Shown here in pieces: positions 44,098-53,862 of a stretch of DNA of 64,000 nt. Where the stretch lies: contig NZ_JIBC01000005.1 in assembly GCF_000620505.1 (NCBI RefSeq), positions 372,001 to 436,000 of the forward strand. The letters are read 5' to 3'. The DNA comes from Sulfitobacter sp. 20_GPM-1509m (GTDB lineage Bacteria; Pseudomonadota; Alphaproteobacteria; Rhodobacterales; Rhodobacteraceae). The first letter of the stretch is position 1. Every line of letters begins with the position of its first letter. The notes below the pieces were generated by a model. That model was not told the DNA's origin and ran no database searches. It saw only the letters and a list, made by a program, of their open reading frames with translations. The position numbers and the translations under genes are program-made.

Positions 44098-44834
44098 ATG
44101 CAGCGTCCTCCGTCCACTTCCATGGCGACGCCGGTGATCATGCTGGCCTCGTCCGAGCATAGGAACAGCGCGGCATTCGCCAGATCTTCGGGCTGGGAAA
44201 AGCGGCCCAGCGGGATCGTCGCCAGAAACTTGGCACGCATTTCCGGCGTGTCCTCGCCCATGAAGGATTTCAGCAGCGGCGTTTCCCCGGCGACGGGGTT
44301 CAGCGCGTTGACGCGCACGCCGCTGGGGGCCAGCTCAACCGCCATGGTGCGGGTCGCGGTGATCATCCAGCCCTTTGATGCGTTGTACCAGTTCAGGTTC
44401 GGGCGCGGCGATACGCCGGCAGTCGAGGCGATGTTCAGGATCGCACCGGTGCCGCGCTCTTTCATGTGGGGAACAAGGCTGCGGGCGGTCAGATAGACCG
44501 ACTTCATGTTGACGTTGAACACGCGGTCAAAGTCGTCTTCGGTCACGTATTCCATCGCCTGCGGCAGGTGGGTGATGCCCGCGTTGTTGACCAGAATATC
44601 CACATGGCCCAGCGTTTTCAGCGCCACATCGGCCATGGCCTGCACCGAGGCGCGCTTGCCCACGTCAACCTGACAGTATTCCGTGCTCAGATCGGCGGCC
44701 ACTTTCGCGGCCCCCTCACCGTTGATGTCGGCCACCAGAACGCGGGCGCCTTCGGCGGCGAACCGGCGCACGATGCCTTCGCCAAAGCCCGACGCCGCGC
44801 CGGTTACAATCGCTGTTTTTCCGTCCAGTCGCAT
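44094..44834 (-). CDS. Short-chain dehydrogenase/reductase (FabG-like, glucose/3-oxoacyl type)
   Basis: The 246-residue SDR carries AIVTGAASGFGEGIVRRFA, the NNAG motif (VDILVNNAGITHL), the catalytic Ser in NIASTAG and Tyr-Lys in WYNASKGW. The C-terminal VAMEVDGGRCI is common in FabG-like enzymes. VLVADIN after strand 2 favours NAD(H). It likely oxidises or reduces a hydroxy/keto intermediate of the pathway. It follows the aldehyde dehydrogenase gene after 24 bases. Confidence 0.88.
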   Translation of the reverse strand: MRLDGKTAIVTGAASGFGEGIVRRFAAEGARVLVADINGEGAAKVAADLSTEYCQVDVGKRASVQAMADVALKTLGHVDILVNNAGITHLPQAMEYVTEDDFDRVFNVNMKSVYLTARSLVPHMKERGTGAILNIASTAGVSPRPNLNWYNASKGWMITATRTMAVELAPSGVRVNALNPVAGETPLLKSFMGEDTPEMRAKFLATIPLGRFSQPEDLANAALFLCSDEASMITGVAMEVDGGRCI

Positions 44835-44858
44835 GTCATTCCTCCCTGTGAATACGCC

Positions 44859-46307
44859 TTAGCCGTGATGGGCCGCGACGGTTTTGAGCGTGGAAAAGCC
44901 ATAGAGCGCTTCGAAGCCTTTTTCGCGACCGTGGCCGGATTTGCCGCTGCCGCCGAACGGCAGTTCAACGCCGCCACCCGCGCCATAGTTGTTGATGAAC
45001 ACCTGACCGGCGCGCAGCGCCTTGGCCAGACGCATCTGGCGCGCGCCGTTGGCGGTCCAGATGGCGGCAACCAGGCCATAGTCGGTGCTGTTGGCGATCT
45101 GCACCGCTTCCTCTTCGGTGTCGAAGGGGATCAGCACCTGAACCGGGCCGAAAATCTCGTCGCGGGCCAGCGTGTGATCGGGTGGCACGTCGGCGAACAG
45201 CGTCGGCAGCACATAGGCCCCGTCCTCATGGGCGTTCTGCAACTGGCCGGTGGCAGCGATGGTCAGGTCCGCGCCCTTGTCCAGAAAGCCCTGAACAATG
45301 TCGCGCTGCCGGTTGGAAATCATCGGACCGACACGCAGGTCGTCCATGGCCGGGCCGACGGTCAGCGCGCGATAGGCCTCGGCCATGCGGTCGCGCACGG
45401 TGTCATAAACGCCGCGCTGCACCAGAATGCGCGAAGACGCCGAACAGGTCTGGCCCGCGTTCTGGATGCCCGCGTTGACCAGAAACGGCAGCGCTGCATC
45501 CAGATCGGCGTCGTCGAACACCAGCTGGGGCGACTTGCCGCCCAGTTCCAGCGTCACGGGCACCACGTTGGCACCCGCTGCCTGCTGCACCAGCGCGCCG
45601 GTGCGCACCGAGCCGGTAAAGCTGATGTGGTGAATGCCGGTGTGGCTGGTCAGGGCAGCGCCTGCCTCGACGCCAATGCCCGTGACGACATTCAGCGCGC
45701 CATCGGGCAGACCCGCGTCCTGACAGATGCGGGCAAAGGCCAGCGCGGTCAGACATGCCTCTTCCGCCGGTTTCAGAACACAGGCGTTGCCCATGGTCAG
45801 GGCCGCGCCAACACTGCGCCCGATGATCTGCATCGGATAGTTCCACGGCACGATGTGCCCCGTGACCCCATGCGGCTCGCGCAGGGTATAGACGGTGTAG
45901 CCGTCCAGATAGGGAATGGTCGCGCCATGCACCTTGTCGGCGGCCCCGCCGTAGAATTCCATGTAACGGGCCAGCGCGACGGCATCGGCACGTGCCTGTC
46001 CCAGCGGTTTGCCCACGTCGCAGGCCTCAAGCTCGGCCAGCGCGTCCACATGCTCCAGCACGCGACGGCCAATCTCGGTCAGGATACGGCCCCTTTCCAG
46101 CGCGGTCATGCGGCCCCATGCGCCGTCCAACGCTGCCTGAGCAGCCGTGACAGCGGCGTCGATGTCGGCGCTGGTGCCGCGCGCGATCTGCGCCAGTTCG
46201 CTGCCGTCCGACGGGTTGACCAGCGGGATCGTTTCGCCGCTGGCGCAGGGCTGCCATTTGCCGCCGATCAGAATTTCGGTGGGGTCAAACCAAAGGGGGT
46301 TGGGCAT
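44859..46307 (-). CDS. NAD(P)-dependent aldehyde dehydrogenase
   Basis: This 482-residue ALDH superfamily enzyme has the cofactor region PWNYPMQIIGRSVGAALTMG, the general base Glu in LELGGKSPQLVF, and the catalytic Cys in NAGQTCSASSRI. The end motif ELPFGGSGKSGHGREKG is typical of betaine-, hydroxybenzaldehyde- and GABA-aldehyde enzymes. It oxidises an aldehyde to an acid. The start overlaps the ABC ATPase gene by 23 bases, indicating one transcript. Confidence 0.93.
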   Translation of the reverse strand: MPNPLWFDPTEILIGGKWQPCASGETIPLVNPSDGSELAQIARGTSADIDAAVTAAQAALDGAWGRMTALERGRILTEIGRRVLEHVDALAELEACDVGKPLGQARADAVALARYMEFYGGAADKVHGATIPYLDGYTVYTLREPHGVTGHIVPWNYPMQIIGRSVGAALTMGNACVLKPAEEACLTALAFARICQDAGLPDGALNVVTGIGVEAGAALTSHTGIHHISFTGSVRTGALVQQAAGANVVPVTLELGGKSPQLVFDDADLDAALPFLVNAGIQNAGQTCSASSRILVQRGVYDTVRDRMAEAYRALTVGPAMDDLRVGPMISNRQRDIVQGFLDKGADLTIAATGQLQNAHEDGAYVLPTLFADVPPDHTLARDEIFGPVQVLIPFDTEEEAVQIANSTDYGLVAAIWTANGARQMRLAKALRAGQVFINNYGAGGGVELPFGGSGKSGHGREKGFEALYGFSTLKTVAAHHG

Positions 46308-47907
46308 GGGTACTGGCCTTGTCTGTTAGGTCGGGCAGCGTGGGCGCTGCGGCGAGCAAAGTTTGCGTGTAGGGGTGTTGCGGGTCGGAAAAGACCTGTT
46401 CGGTCGGTCCGTGTTCGACAATCTGTCCGGACTGCATCACCAGCACACGGTCGGTCACCGTGCGCACCACGCTGAGGTCGTGGCTGATGAACAGATAGGT
46501 CAGGTCGTATTGGCGGCAGAGGTCTGCCAGCAGATCAAGGATCTGCGCGCGCACAGAGACATCCAATGCGCTGACGGCCTCGTCAAAGACGATAAGTTCG
46601 GGGCGGATGATCAGCGCCCGCGCGATGGCGATGCGCTGGCGTTGTCCGCCCGAAAACTGGTGGGGGTATTTGTCGGCATCTGCCGCAGACAGGCCAACAG
46701 CTTCGAGCGTTTCGGCAATCAGATCGGTGCGGGCCTGCCCTTTGGGCGGGTTGTCCAGCAGGAAGAACGGCTCGGTGATCAGCCGCGACACGCGGTGGCG
46801 CGGGTTGAAGCTGCCGTAGGGATCCTGGAACACCACCTGCATGTTGCGGCGCACGGCAAGGTTGGCGCGGCCCGCCGAAAACACGGGCGCGCCGTTCAGG
46901 GTGATTGACCCGCTTTGCACGTCTTCCAGACCCAGAATCGCCCGTGTCAGGGTCGATTTTCCGCATCCGCTTTCCCCGACAAGGCCCAGCCGCTCGCCCT
47001 TCTTGATGTCAAAGCTGACGTTGTTCACGGCGCGGAAGGTGCCCGGCGCACCGAACACCGACTTGCGCGGCGTGCGGTAATCGCGGCTGACGCTGTCGAC
47101 CCGCAACAGCGGCGCGTCGGAGGTCAGCGACGGCAGGTCCACCTGATGCGTCGAGGCCGCGAACAGCAGTTTGGTATAGGGGTGCTGCATGTTGCGCAGC
47201 AGGTGCGCGGTGTCGCCCTGTTCGACGATCCTGCCGTGTTGCATCACCACGATGCGGTCGGCCATTTCGGACACCACCGCCAGATCATGCGTGATCATCA
47301 GCAGGCCCATGTCATCCTCGCGCGCGAGTTTGGCCAGCAGCTGCAGGATCTGCGCCTGCGTCGTGACATCCAGCGCCGTCGTCGGTTCGTCCGCGATCAG
47401 CAGCGCGGGGCGCAGGGCGATGGCCATGGCGATCACGACGCGCTGACGCTGGCCGCCGGACAGTTCATGCGGGAACCGTCCCAGCGGAAAGCGGTCCTGG
47501 GGCAGGCCGACGCGGGTCAGGGTGTCGGCGGCGATCTGCATCGCCTCGGCGCGGGTGCCGGCACCATGGATCAGGATGGTTTCGGCAACCTGGTCGCCGA
47601 TGGTCTTGACCGGATTCAGCGCGGTCATTGGTTCCTGAAACACCATGCCGATGGCATTGCCGCGCAGGGCGCACATCTGCGCCTCGGTCTGCGTCAGCAG
47701 GTCGGTGTCCTTCAACATGATCCGGCCCGTGGCGTGCGCCCCGCCGGGGGTCAGGCCCATGACCGAAAAGGCGGTCATCGACTTGCCCGAACCGCTCTCG
47801 CCGGTGATCGCCACGATCTCGCCCTTGGCCACCTCGAAGGTGACATCGTGCAGCACGGGATGGTCGTGAATGCCCATCGACAGCTTCTGAACGCTTAGCA
47901 AGCTCAT
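46285..47907 (-). CDS. Peptide/opine-type ABC importer, fused dual ATPase
   Basis: The 540-residue protein contains two ATPase domains, the DppD- and DppF-like subunits fused. Walker A loops are [14 protein letters not shown] and [16 protein letters not shown]. Signatures are [14 protein letters not shown] and [14 protein letters not shown]. The linker after the second domain has the oligopeptide-transporter C-terminal motif [12 protein letters not shown]. It powers the two adjacent permeases. The gene overlaps both neighbours. Confidence 0.94.
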   Translation of the reverse strand: MSLLSVQKLSMGIHDHPVLHDVTFEVAKGEIVAITGESGSGKSMTAFSVMGLTPGGAHATGRIMLKDTDLLTQTEAQMCALRGNAIGMVFQEPMTALNPVKTIGDQVAETILIHGAGTRAEAMQIAADTLTRVGLPQDRFPLGRFPHELSGGQRQRVVIAMAIALRPALLIADEPTTALDVTTQAQILQLLAKLAREDDMGLLMITHDLAVVSEMADRIVVMQHGRIVEQGDTAHLLRNMQHPYTKLLFAASTHQVDLPSLTSDAPLLRVDSVSRDYRTPRKSVFGAPGTFRAVNNVSFDIKKGERLGLVGESGCGKSTLTRAILGLEDVQSGSITLNGAPVFSAGRANLAVRRNMQVVFQDPYGSFNPRHRVSRLITEPFFLLDNPPKGQARTDLIAETLEAVGLSAADADKYPHQFSGGQRQRIAIARALIIRPELIVFDEAVSALDVSVRAQILDLLADLCRQYDLTYLFISHDLSVVRTVTDRVLVMQSGQIVEHGPTEQVFSDPQHPYTQTLLAAAPTLPDLTDKASTHAQPPLV

Positions 47908-48719
47908 ACCCGTGACACCCGCAGTTTCGGGTCCAGCATGTCGCGCAGCCCGTCACCCAGCAGGTTCAGACCCAAAACGGTGATGATGATTGCACAACCG
48001 GGGATCAGCGCCATGTGCGGTGCGATACTGACCAGCGTTTGTGCATCGGCCAGCATCCGGCCCCAACTGGGCGTGGGCGGTTGCGCACCCAGACCCACAT
48101 AGGACAGCGCCGCCTCGGCCAGAATGCCCAGACTGAACTGGATCGTGGCCTGCACGATCAGCAGATTGGCGACATTGCCCAGCACATGTTCGAACGCGAT
48201 CCGCGCGTCGCCCTTGCCCGACACGCGGGCGGCCATGATGAATTCGCGCGCCAGAATGGGCAATGCGCCGCCACGGGTGACACGGGCAAAGACGGGAATG
48301 TTGAAGATGCCGATGGCGATGATCGCATTGATCGCACCGGCGCCAAAGATGGCGGTGATCAGGATGGCGATGACCAGACTGGGAAAGGCAAACACCAGAT
48401 CGTTGCCGCGCATGATCAGCTCGTCGATCCAGCCGCCATTGCGCGCGGCGGCCCACAGGCCCAGCGGCACACCGATCAGCATCCCCACGCCCACCGCGAC
48501 AAAGGCCACGGCGATGGACGTGCGCGCGCCCACCATGATCAGCGACAGGATATCACGCCCGAAATGGTCGGTGCCCAGCCAGTGCGTGCCGTTGGGCGGT
48601 TGCAGTTTTTGCGGGATGTCCATCGCGGTGTGCGCGTAGGGCGTCCAGACAAAGCTGAGCAATGCGGCCAGCACCACAAGCGCCGTCAGCAGCCCGCCGA
48701 TGATCAGGTTGCGGCTCAT
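47904..48719 (-). CDS. Peptide-type ABC importer permease, DppC-like
   Basis: From the ATGA overlap start at 48719 it has 271 residues and begins MSRNLIIGGLLTALVVLAAL. The conserved HWLGTDHFGRDILS motif near residue 50 is typical of DppC/OppC, and the EAA loop is seen near FARVTRGGALPIL. About six membrane helices are present. The same frame is open far upstream, but that part overlaps the other permease and is not the gene. Confidence 0.92.
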   Translation of the reverse strand: MSRNLIIGGLLTALVVLAALLSFVWTPYAHTAMDIPQKLQPPNGTHWLGTDHFGRDILSLIMVGARTSIAVAFVAVGVGMLIGVPLGLWAAARNGGWIDELIMRGNDLVFAFPSLVIAILITAIFGAGAINAIIAIGIFNIPVFARVTRGGALPILAREFIMAARVSGKGDARIAFEHVLGNVANLLIVQATIQFSLGILAEAALSYVGLGAQPPTPSWGRMLADAQTLVSIAPHMALIPGCAIIITVLGLNLLGDGLRDMLDPKLRVSRV

Positions 48720-49663
48720 GTGCGGCTCCTCAGGCGGGGATCGACAAGGGCATAGGCCAGATCGACGGCAAAGTTCACCATGATCACGGTGAACACCAGC
48801 AGCATGACCACGCTTTCCACCACGATCAGGTCGCGGGCGTTGATCGACTGGAACACCAGCCGCCCCAGACCGGGCAGGTAGAACACCTGTTCGATGATGA
48901 TGGCACCGGCCAGCAGGAAAGAGAATTGCAGCCCGATGATGGTCAGAACGGGGATCATCGCATTGCGCAGCCCGTGCCGCCACAACGCTTGCTTGCGCGT
49001 CAGCCCCTTGGCCCGCGCGGTGCGCATGAAATCCTCGCCCAGCACGTCCAGCAGGGCCGACCGCATGACCCGCGACAGGATCGCCGCCTGTGGCAACGCC
49101 AGCGAAATCGCGGGCAGGGTCAGCGACCACAGCCCCGCGCCCAGCCCCTTGTCCCAGCCGACAAAGCCGCCGGCGCTGAACCAGCGCAGGTTGATGGCGA
49201 ACAACAGCACCAGCATCATCGCAAACCAGAAGTTCGGGATTGCAACGCCCAGCTGCGTGGCCCCCATCACGGCGGTGTCGCCTGCCTTGCCCCGACGGGA
49301 GGCGGCATAGATGCCGGTGGGAAAGGCGATCAGGGTGCTGAGCGTCAGCGCATAGATCGCCAACGGCAACGACACCCACAAACGTTCGGAAATCATCTGC
49401 GCGACAGGGGTGCGATAGGTGTAGGAGGTGCCGAAATCACCGGTCATCAGCCCACCGATCCAGTTCAGGTACCGCTGCCATTGCGGCACATCCAGGCCCA
49501 GTTCGGTGCGCAGGGCGGCGATGGTGTCCGGTTGCGAATTGATCCCCAGCATGAACGTCGCCGGATCACCCGGAGCGATCTCGATCACGAAGAAAATCAC
49601 CAGCGAGGCAACGGCCAGGCTGATGACAAGAGACAGCAGACGTTTGAAGATATATCGTAGCAT
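48716..49663 (-). CDS. Peptide-type ABC importer permease, DppB-like
   Basis: The protein has 315 residues and begins MLRYIFKRLLSLVISLAVAS. Family features include FFVIEIAPGDPATFMLG near residue 35, LGLDVPQWQRYLNWIGGLM, and the EAA loop at RTARAKGLTRKQALWRHGLRN. A GTG three codons upstream (49672) is a possible alternative start. No solute-binding protein gene adjoins the importer, so the substrate is not indicated by a receptor. Confidence 0.92.
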   Translation of the reverse strand: MLRYIFKRLLSLVISLAVASLVIFFVIEIAPGDPATFMLGINSQPDTIAALRTELGLDVPQWQRYLNWIGGLMTGDFGTSYTYRTPVAQMISERLWVSLPLAIYALTLSTLIAFPTGIYAASRRGKAGDTAVMGATQLGVAIPNFWFAMMLVLLFAINLRWFSAGGFVGWDKGLGAGLWSLTLPAISLALPQAAILSRVMRSALLDVLGEDFMRTARAKGLTRKQALWRHGLRNAMIPVLTIIGLQFSFLLAGAIIIEQVFYLPGLGRLVFQSINARDLIVVESVVMLLVFTVIMVNFAVDLAYALVDPRLRSRT

Positions 49664-49764
49664 CGCGCGCACGTTATGCCCGGATCGCGGCAGGGTCTAG
49701 CGCAGACCGCACACAAATGACGCAACGCTGCGAAACGCGATCGGCGGGGCTGGATCGGCCCATC
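49664..49764 (-). other. Gap between FAD oxidase and importer genes
   Basis: This 101-base gap is the longest within the 41.4-63.8 kb minus-strand run. I see no gene or clear hairpin in it. It could hold an internal promoter that splits the run into an upstream enzyme block and a downstream transport block. Confidence 0.3.
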
Positions 49765-51162
49765 TTACAGATCGAACAGACGCCCGCGATTCAGGATCGT
49801 GTTGGGGTCAAGGGTGCGCTTCATCTGTCGCATGACGGCCAGCTCTTGCGGGCTGCGCGACAGGCCCAGCCACGGTTTCTTGTCCACGCCGATCCCGTGT
49901 TCGGCCGAGATCGACCCGCCATGTTCGGCGGTCAGCGCATACAGCTTTTCCAATGCTGCGGCTTTGTCATTCGTGGTAAAAACGTAATGCAGGTTGCCGT
50001 CGCCCAGATGGCCGAACATGTAAAATCCGGCATCGGGGTCAATCTGGCGCAGCGCGGTCTGGCTGGCCTGGGCAAAGGCCTCGATCCGGTTCAGCGGAAT
50101 GCTGATATCGCCATTCGCCACACCATCAAGCCCGCGCACGAAATCGGCAGCACCATCGCGAATGTCCCAAAGGGTGTCGAATTCACGGTTGGATTGGCTC
50201 ACGATGGCATCCAGCGCCAGATCATCCTCCAGCGTCTGCATCAGGACCTGGGTGAACCGGTCGGCGACGGCGGGGCCTGCGTCGGCGGACTGACATTCGA
50301 TCAGCACATAGAATGGCGCGATGGTGCCCAACGGGGGCTGGCGGTTCTGGTGGGCACATATGCCGAAATAGGTGTCTTTCCACATCACCTCGAAGGCTGA
50401 CAGCACGTCGCCCAGCCCCTGACGCGCGCGCTGAAGCAACGCCAGCGCAGCAGGCAGCGACGGCAGGGCCAGCAGCGCGTTCAACTCTGTCTGCGGGCGT
50501 GGGTGCAGGTGAAGCAATGCGCGGGTGACGACGCCCAGCGTGCCCTCGGCGCCGATGAAAAGCTGGTTCAGGTCATAGCCGGTGTTGTCCTTCGCCAGAC
50601 CGCGCAGCGATGACAGCACCGTGCCGTCGGCCAGCACGGTTTCCAGCCCGGCGACCTGCGCGCGGAACATGCCATAGCGCAGCACGCGGATGCCGCCGGC
50701 ATTGGTGGCGATATTGCCGCCGATGGTCGCGGTCCCGCGCGAACCGATGTCGACGCCAAAGAACAGGCCGGCGTCCTGCGCCGCAACCTGCACCGTCTGC
50801 AACGGCGCACCGGCCCCCGCCAGCACGGTGGCGCTGTCCATGTCCACGACACCCACGTCGGTCATCCGTTCCAGCGACAGAACAGCCTCGCCCTCGGCAA
50901 TGCGATGCGCACCGGACAGCCCCGTGCGCCCGCCCTGGATCACCAGCGGCTGCCCCGCATCATGACACAGCGCCAGCGCGGTTGCGGTCTGGGCGGTGTC
51001 GGCAGGGCGCAGGACAAACTGCGGGCGGGCGGAAAACCGGTCACGCCGGTCCTCCTGATAGCGCGGGCCAATGGCGTCGCCTGTCAGCAAGGCTTCGGGT
51101 GGCAGGGCCGATGCCAGACGGTCCACTAGGCCGGTGTCGGGCAGCGCGGGGGTGTCTTGCAT
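49765..51162 (-). CDS. FAD-linked D-2-hydroxyacid oxidase/dehydrogenase (GlcD/D-LDH family)
   Basis: The 465-residue protein belongs to the VAO-type FAD family that includes D-lactate, glycolate and D-2-hydroxyglutarate dehydrogenases. The FAD domain has PLVIQGGRTGLSGAHRIAEG, IGGNIATNAGGIRVLRYG and FIGAEGTLGVVT. The C-terminal domain has MFGHLGDGNLHY and SAEHGIGVDKKPWL, which contribute metal-binding and catalytic His residues. ATG 51162 has AAGGAG at normal distance. It probably oxidises a D-2-hydroxy acid to the 2-oxo acid of the pathway. Confidence 0.9.
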   Translation of the reverse strand: MQDTPALPDTGLVDRLASALPPEALLTGDAIGPRYQEDRRDRFSARPQFVLRPADTAQTATALALCHDAGQPLVIQGGRTGLSGAHRIAEGEAVLSLERMTDVGVVDMDSATVLAGAGAPLQTVQVAAQDAGLFFGVDIGSRGTATIGGNIATNAGGIRVLRYGMFRAQVAGLETVLADGTVLSSLRGLAKDNTGYDLNQLFIGAEGTLGVVTRALLHLHPRPQTELNALLALPSLPAALALLQRARQGLGDVLSAFEVMWKDTYFGICAHQNRQPPLGTIAPFYVLIECQSADAGPAVADRFTQVLMQTLEDDLALDAIVSQSNREFDTLWDIRDGAADFVRGLDGVANGDISIPLNRIEAFAQASQTALRQIDPDAGFYMFGHLGDGNLHYVFTTNDKAAALEKLYALTAEHGGSISAEHGIGVDKKPWLGLSRSPQELAVMRQMKRTLDPNTILNRGRLFDL

Positions 51163-51187
51163 CGGTGTCTCCTTTTGAGGGGCGCGC

Positions 51188-52855
51188 TTAGCTGGCCATT
51201 GCCTGTTCGGCCAACAGCTTGGCCAGCTCGCGCAGGACAAACTTTTGCACCTTGCCGGTCGAAGTCTTGGGCAATTCGTCGAACACCACCTTTGCGGGGC
51301 ATTTGAAATGCGCAAGGGTCGCGCGGCAATGGTCAAGCAACGCCCTTTCGCTGGTCGTCTGTCCCGTGCGCAGCTCGACAAAGGCGACAGGCCGTTCGCC
51401 CCATTTGATGTCTGGCATCGCTACGACCGCACACAAGGCAACAGCCGGATGGGCAAAGATCGCGTCCTCGACCTCGATAGACGAGATGTTTTCGCCGCCC
51501 GAGATGATGATGTCCTTGGACCGGTCCTTGAGCTGGATATACCCGTCGGGATGGATCACACCCAGATCGCCGGTGTGAAACCAGCCGCCGGCAAAGGCCT
51601 CTGACGTGGCGGCGGGGTTTTTCAGGTATCCCTTCATCACGACGTTGCCGCGCAACATGACCTCGCCCAGCGTTTCGCCATCGCGCGGGACCGCTGCCAG
51701 CGTTTGCGGATCGCGCACATCCGCTTGGGACAGCGACAGAAAGCGGACGCCCTGACGTGCCTTGTAAGCGGCCTGATCGGCCAGCGGCAGGTCGTCCCAC
51801 GTGTCCTGCCAGGCGTTCATCACCACGGGACCGTAGGTTTCTGTCAGCCCGTACATATGCTGCATCTCGAACCCGGCAGCTTTCATCGCCTCCAGCACGG
51901 CGGCAGGGGGCGGTGCGGCGGCGGTGATAAAGGTTGCCGTGTGCGCAAAGGGCGTCTTGTCGGCATCTGCGGCGTTCAACAGTGTCGTCATGACGATCGG
52001 CGCGCCGCACAGATGGGTGACGCCGTGGTTTGCGATCAGGTCATAGATTGGTTTGGCGCGGACCCAGCGCAGGCAGACATGGGTGCCCGCCTGAACCGCG
52101 ACACTCCACGAAAAGCTCCAGCCGTTGCAATGGAACAGCGGCAGCGTCCACAGATAGACGGGGTGCCGCCCCAACTCGCCATGGATCACCATGTTCAGCG
52201 CCATCAGCGCCGCACCCCGGTGGTGGCAGACAACCCCTTTGGGATTGCCGGTGGTGCCAGAGGTGTAATTCAGGGAAATCGCGTTCCACTCATCGCGCAG
52301 GGGCGGTGCCACATAGTCAGCCGACCCCGAGGCCAGCAGTGCTGCATAGTCCATGATCCCGATCAGCGGTCCTTTGGGATAGGGGGCATCGTCGGGGTAG
52401 ACCGGATCGTCATAGTCGATCACGACAGGCAGCGCGGAGGATGTCATCAGGCTCAGGGCTTCGGCGGCCAGATCCGAAAACTCGCGGTCAACGATCAGAA
52501 CCTTGGATTCGGCGTGATCCAGTTGAAAGGCGATGGCACGGGCGTCCAGACGGTAGTTCAGCGAATGCAGAACCGCACCATCGGCCATGGCGACACCATA
52601 ATGCGCCTCGATCATCGGCGGCGTGTTCGACAACAGCACCGAAACCGTGTCCCCGTGGCCGATGCCCAGCCCGACAAGGCCCGAGCCCAGCCGCACGCAG
52701 TTTTCCCAAAGCTGGCGATAGCTGATCCGGTCCGGCCCGTGGATCACCGCCACACGTTCGGGATAGGTCAGCGCCGCCCGTTCCAGATAGGACAGGGGCG
52801 ACATCGGTTGGTGGTTGGCCGGACAGGGGTCCAGATCGGTGTCATAGATGCTCAT
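51188..52855 (-). CDS. AMP-forming acyl-CoA synthetase
   Basis: This 555-residue ANL-superfamily enzyme adenylates a carboxylic acid and joins it to CoA. The phosphate loop is SLNYTSGTTGNPKGVV, followed by the YGLTETYGP motif. The hinge and CoA region has GWFHTGDLGVIHPDGYIQLK and a catalytic Lys in TSTGKVQKF. The start chosen (MSIYDTDLD) follows AGGGA; a coupled start at 52882, TGATG with the rhodanese stop, is also possible. Medium-chain or aromatic acids are typical substrates. Confidence 0.92.
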   Translation of the reverse strand: MSIYDTDLDPCPANHQPMSPLSYLERAALTYPERVAVIHGPDRISYRQLWENCVRLGSGLVGLGIGHGDTVSVLLSNTPPMIEAHYGVAMADGAVLHSLNYRLDARAIAFQLDHAESKVLIVDREFSDLAAEALSLMTSSALPVVIDYDDPVYPDDAPYPKGPLIGIMDYAALLASGSADYVAPPLRDEWNAISLNYTSGTTGNPKGVVCHHRGAALMALNMVIHGELGRHPVYLWTLPLFHCNGWSFSWSVAVQAGTHVCLRWVRAKPIYDLIANHGVTHLCGAPIVMTTLLNAADADKTPFAHTATFITAAAPPPAAVLEAMKAAGFEMQHMYGLTETYGPVVMNAWQDTWDDLPLADQAAYKARQGVRFLSLSQADVRDPQTLAAVPRDGETLGEVMLRGNVVMKGYLKNPAATSEAFAGGWFHTGDLGVIHPDGYIQLKDRSKDIIISGGENISSIEVEDAIFAHPAVALCAVVAMPDIKWGERPVAFVELRTGQTTSERALLDHCRATLAHFKCPAKVVFDELPKTSTGKVQKFVLRELAKLLAEQAMAS

Positions 52856-52881
52856 GCGCGGAAATCCCTGGTCTGTGTGCA

Positions 52882-53277
52882 TCAACGCGCCCGCTTTTGC
52901 AGTTCGCCAACGGGGTGGCCGTCGGATTTCCAGCCGCTGAAGCCGCCGCGCAGGCTGCGGGCGTCCAGACCCATTTCCTGCGCCACTTTCGCGGCCAGCA
53001 GCGACCGCCAGCCCGAGGCGCAATAGAAGACATAGGTTTTGCCCTCGGCAAAACGCGGCTTGTGATAGGGGCTGGCCGGGTCAATCCAGAATTCAAGCAT
53101 CCCGCGCGGGGCGTGAAAGGCGTCGGGGATCATGCCTTCGCGTTCCAGTTCGCGGGGGTCACGGATGTCGACCATCACGATATCTTCCGCACCCAGTTGC
53201 GCGGCCATATCCGCGGCATCGACCGAAGTCACCTTGGCGTCGGCTTCGTCCAGCATCTGTTGGTATCCAATGGCCAT
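52882..53277 (-). CDS. Rhodanese-domain protein
   Basis: The 131-residue single-domain protein begins with a short helical segment and then the rhodanese fold (IVMVDIRDPRELEREGMI). The active-site loop is YVFYCASGWRS with the catalytic Cys, and GGFSGWKSDGHPV follows. It may transfer sulfur or handle a reactive intermediate; its partner is unknown. It lies 3 bases after the AhpD-like gene and directly before the acyl-CoA synthetase. Confidence 0.9.
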   Translation of the reverse strand: MAIGYQQMLDEADAKVTSVDAADMAAQLGAEDIVMVDIRDPRELEREGMIPDAFHAPRGMLEFWIDPASPYHKPRFAEGKTYVFYCASGWRSLLAAKVAQEMGLDARSLRGGFSGWKSDGHPVGELQKRAR

Positions 53278-53280
53278 GTC

Positions 53281-53850
53281 CTAGCGCCCCATGTTGTAGA
53301 ATTCAGCGTTGGGTTTCATGCTGGTCAGGTTGGCCAGCCGGTTGGACATGCCGAAAAACGCGGTGATCGCGCCAATGTCCCAGATGTCTTCCTCGCTGAA
53401 CCCGTGCGATTTCAGCGTTTCCACATCGGTCTCGTCGACCTCGTAGGCGCGGGCCGAAACCTTCATGGCGAAATCCAGCATCGCGCGCTGGCGCGGGGTG
53501 ATGTCCGCCTTGCGGTAGTTGATCGCCACCTGATCGGCAATCTGCGGGTCCTTGGCGCGGATGCGCAGGATCGCGCCATGGGCGACCACGCAATACTGGC
53601 ATTGGTTGGCGTTCGAGGTGGCGACGACGATCATTTCACGCTCGGCCTTGGTGATGTCGCCGGGCTTGTCCATCAGGGCGTCGTGATAGGCAAAAAAGGC
53701 GCGGAATTCTTCCGGTCTGTGGGCCAGCGTCAGAAAGACGTTCGGCACGAAACCCGATTTCTCCTGAACCGCCAGAATGCGGTCGCGCAGATCCTCGGGC
53801 AGGTCCTTGATCTCGGGCACCGGAAAGCGGCTGATGGATGTGTTGGTCAT
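53281..53850 (-). CDS. AhpD-like / carboxymuconolactone decarboxylase family protein
   Basis: The 189-residue, all-helical protein has the AhpD-type redox motif NQCQYCVVAHG (CxxC with nearby His), and helices typical of the CMD family. The C-terminal YNMGR is common in the peroxidase-related subgroup. It probably reduces peroxides or another substrate with thiols; a role as decarboxylase is less likely because of the CxxC. It stands 12 bases after the molybdopterin oxidoreductase gene. Confidence 0.88.
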   Translation of the reverse strand: MTNTSISRFPVPEIKDLPEDLRDRILAVQEKSGFVPNVFLTLAHRPEEFRAFFAYHDALMDKPGDITKAEREMIVVATSNANQCQYCVVAHGAILRIRAKDPQIADQVAINYRKADITPRQRAMLDFAMKVSARAYEVDETDVETLKSHGFSEEDIWDIGAITAFFGMSNRLANLTSMKPNAEFYNMGR

Positions 53851-53862
53851 GGTCGTCCTTTC

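Noticed and set aside
44466-46475. Plus-strand frame opposite the SDR and aldehyde dehydrogenase
   Set aside because: Antisense to two genes with catalytic motifs; no start context or motif.
48720-49379. Upstream extension of the DppC-like permease frame
   Set aside because: The extension lies over the DppB-like gene in another frame and lacks transporter features; the real start is the ATGA overlap at 48719.
53281-53850. Reading the AhpD-like gene as a true carboxymuconolactone decarboxylase
   Set aside because: The CxxC-His motif points to the thiol peroxidase-type subgroup, and no protocatechuate pathway genes adjoin.
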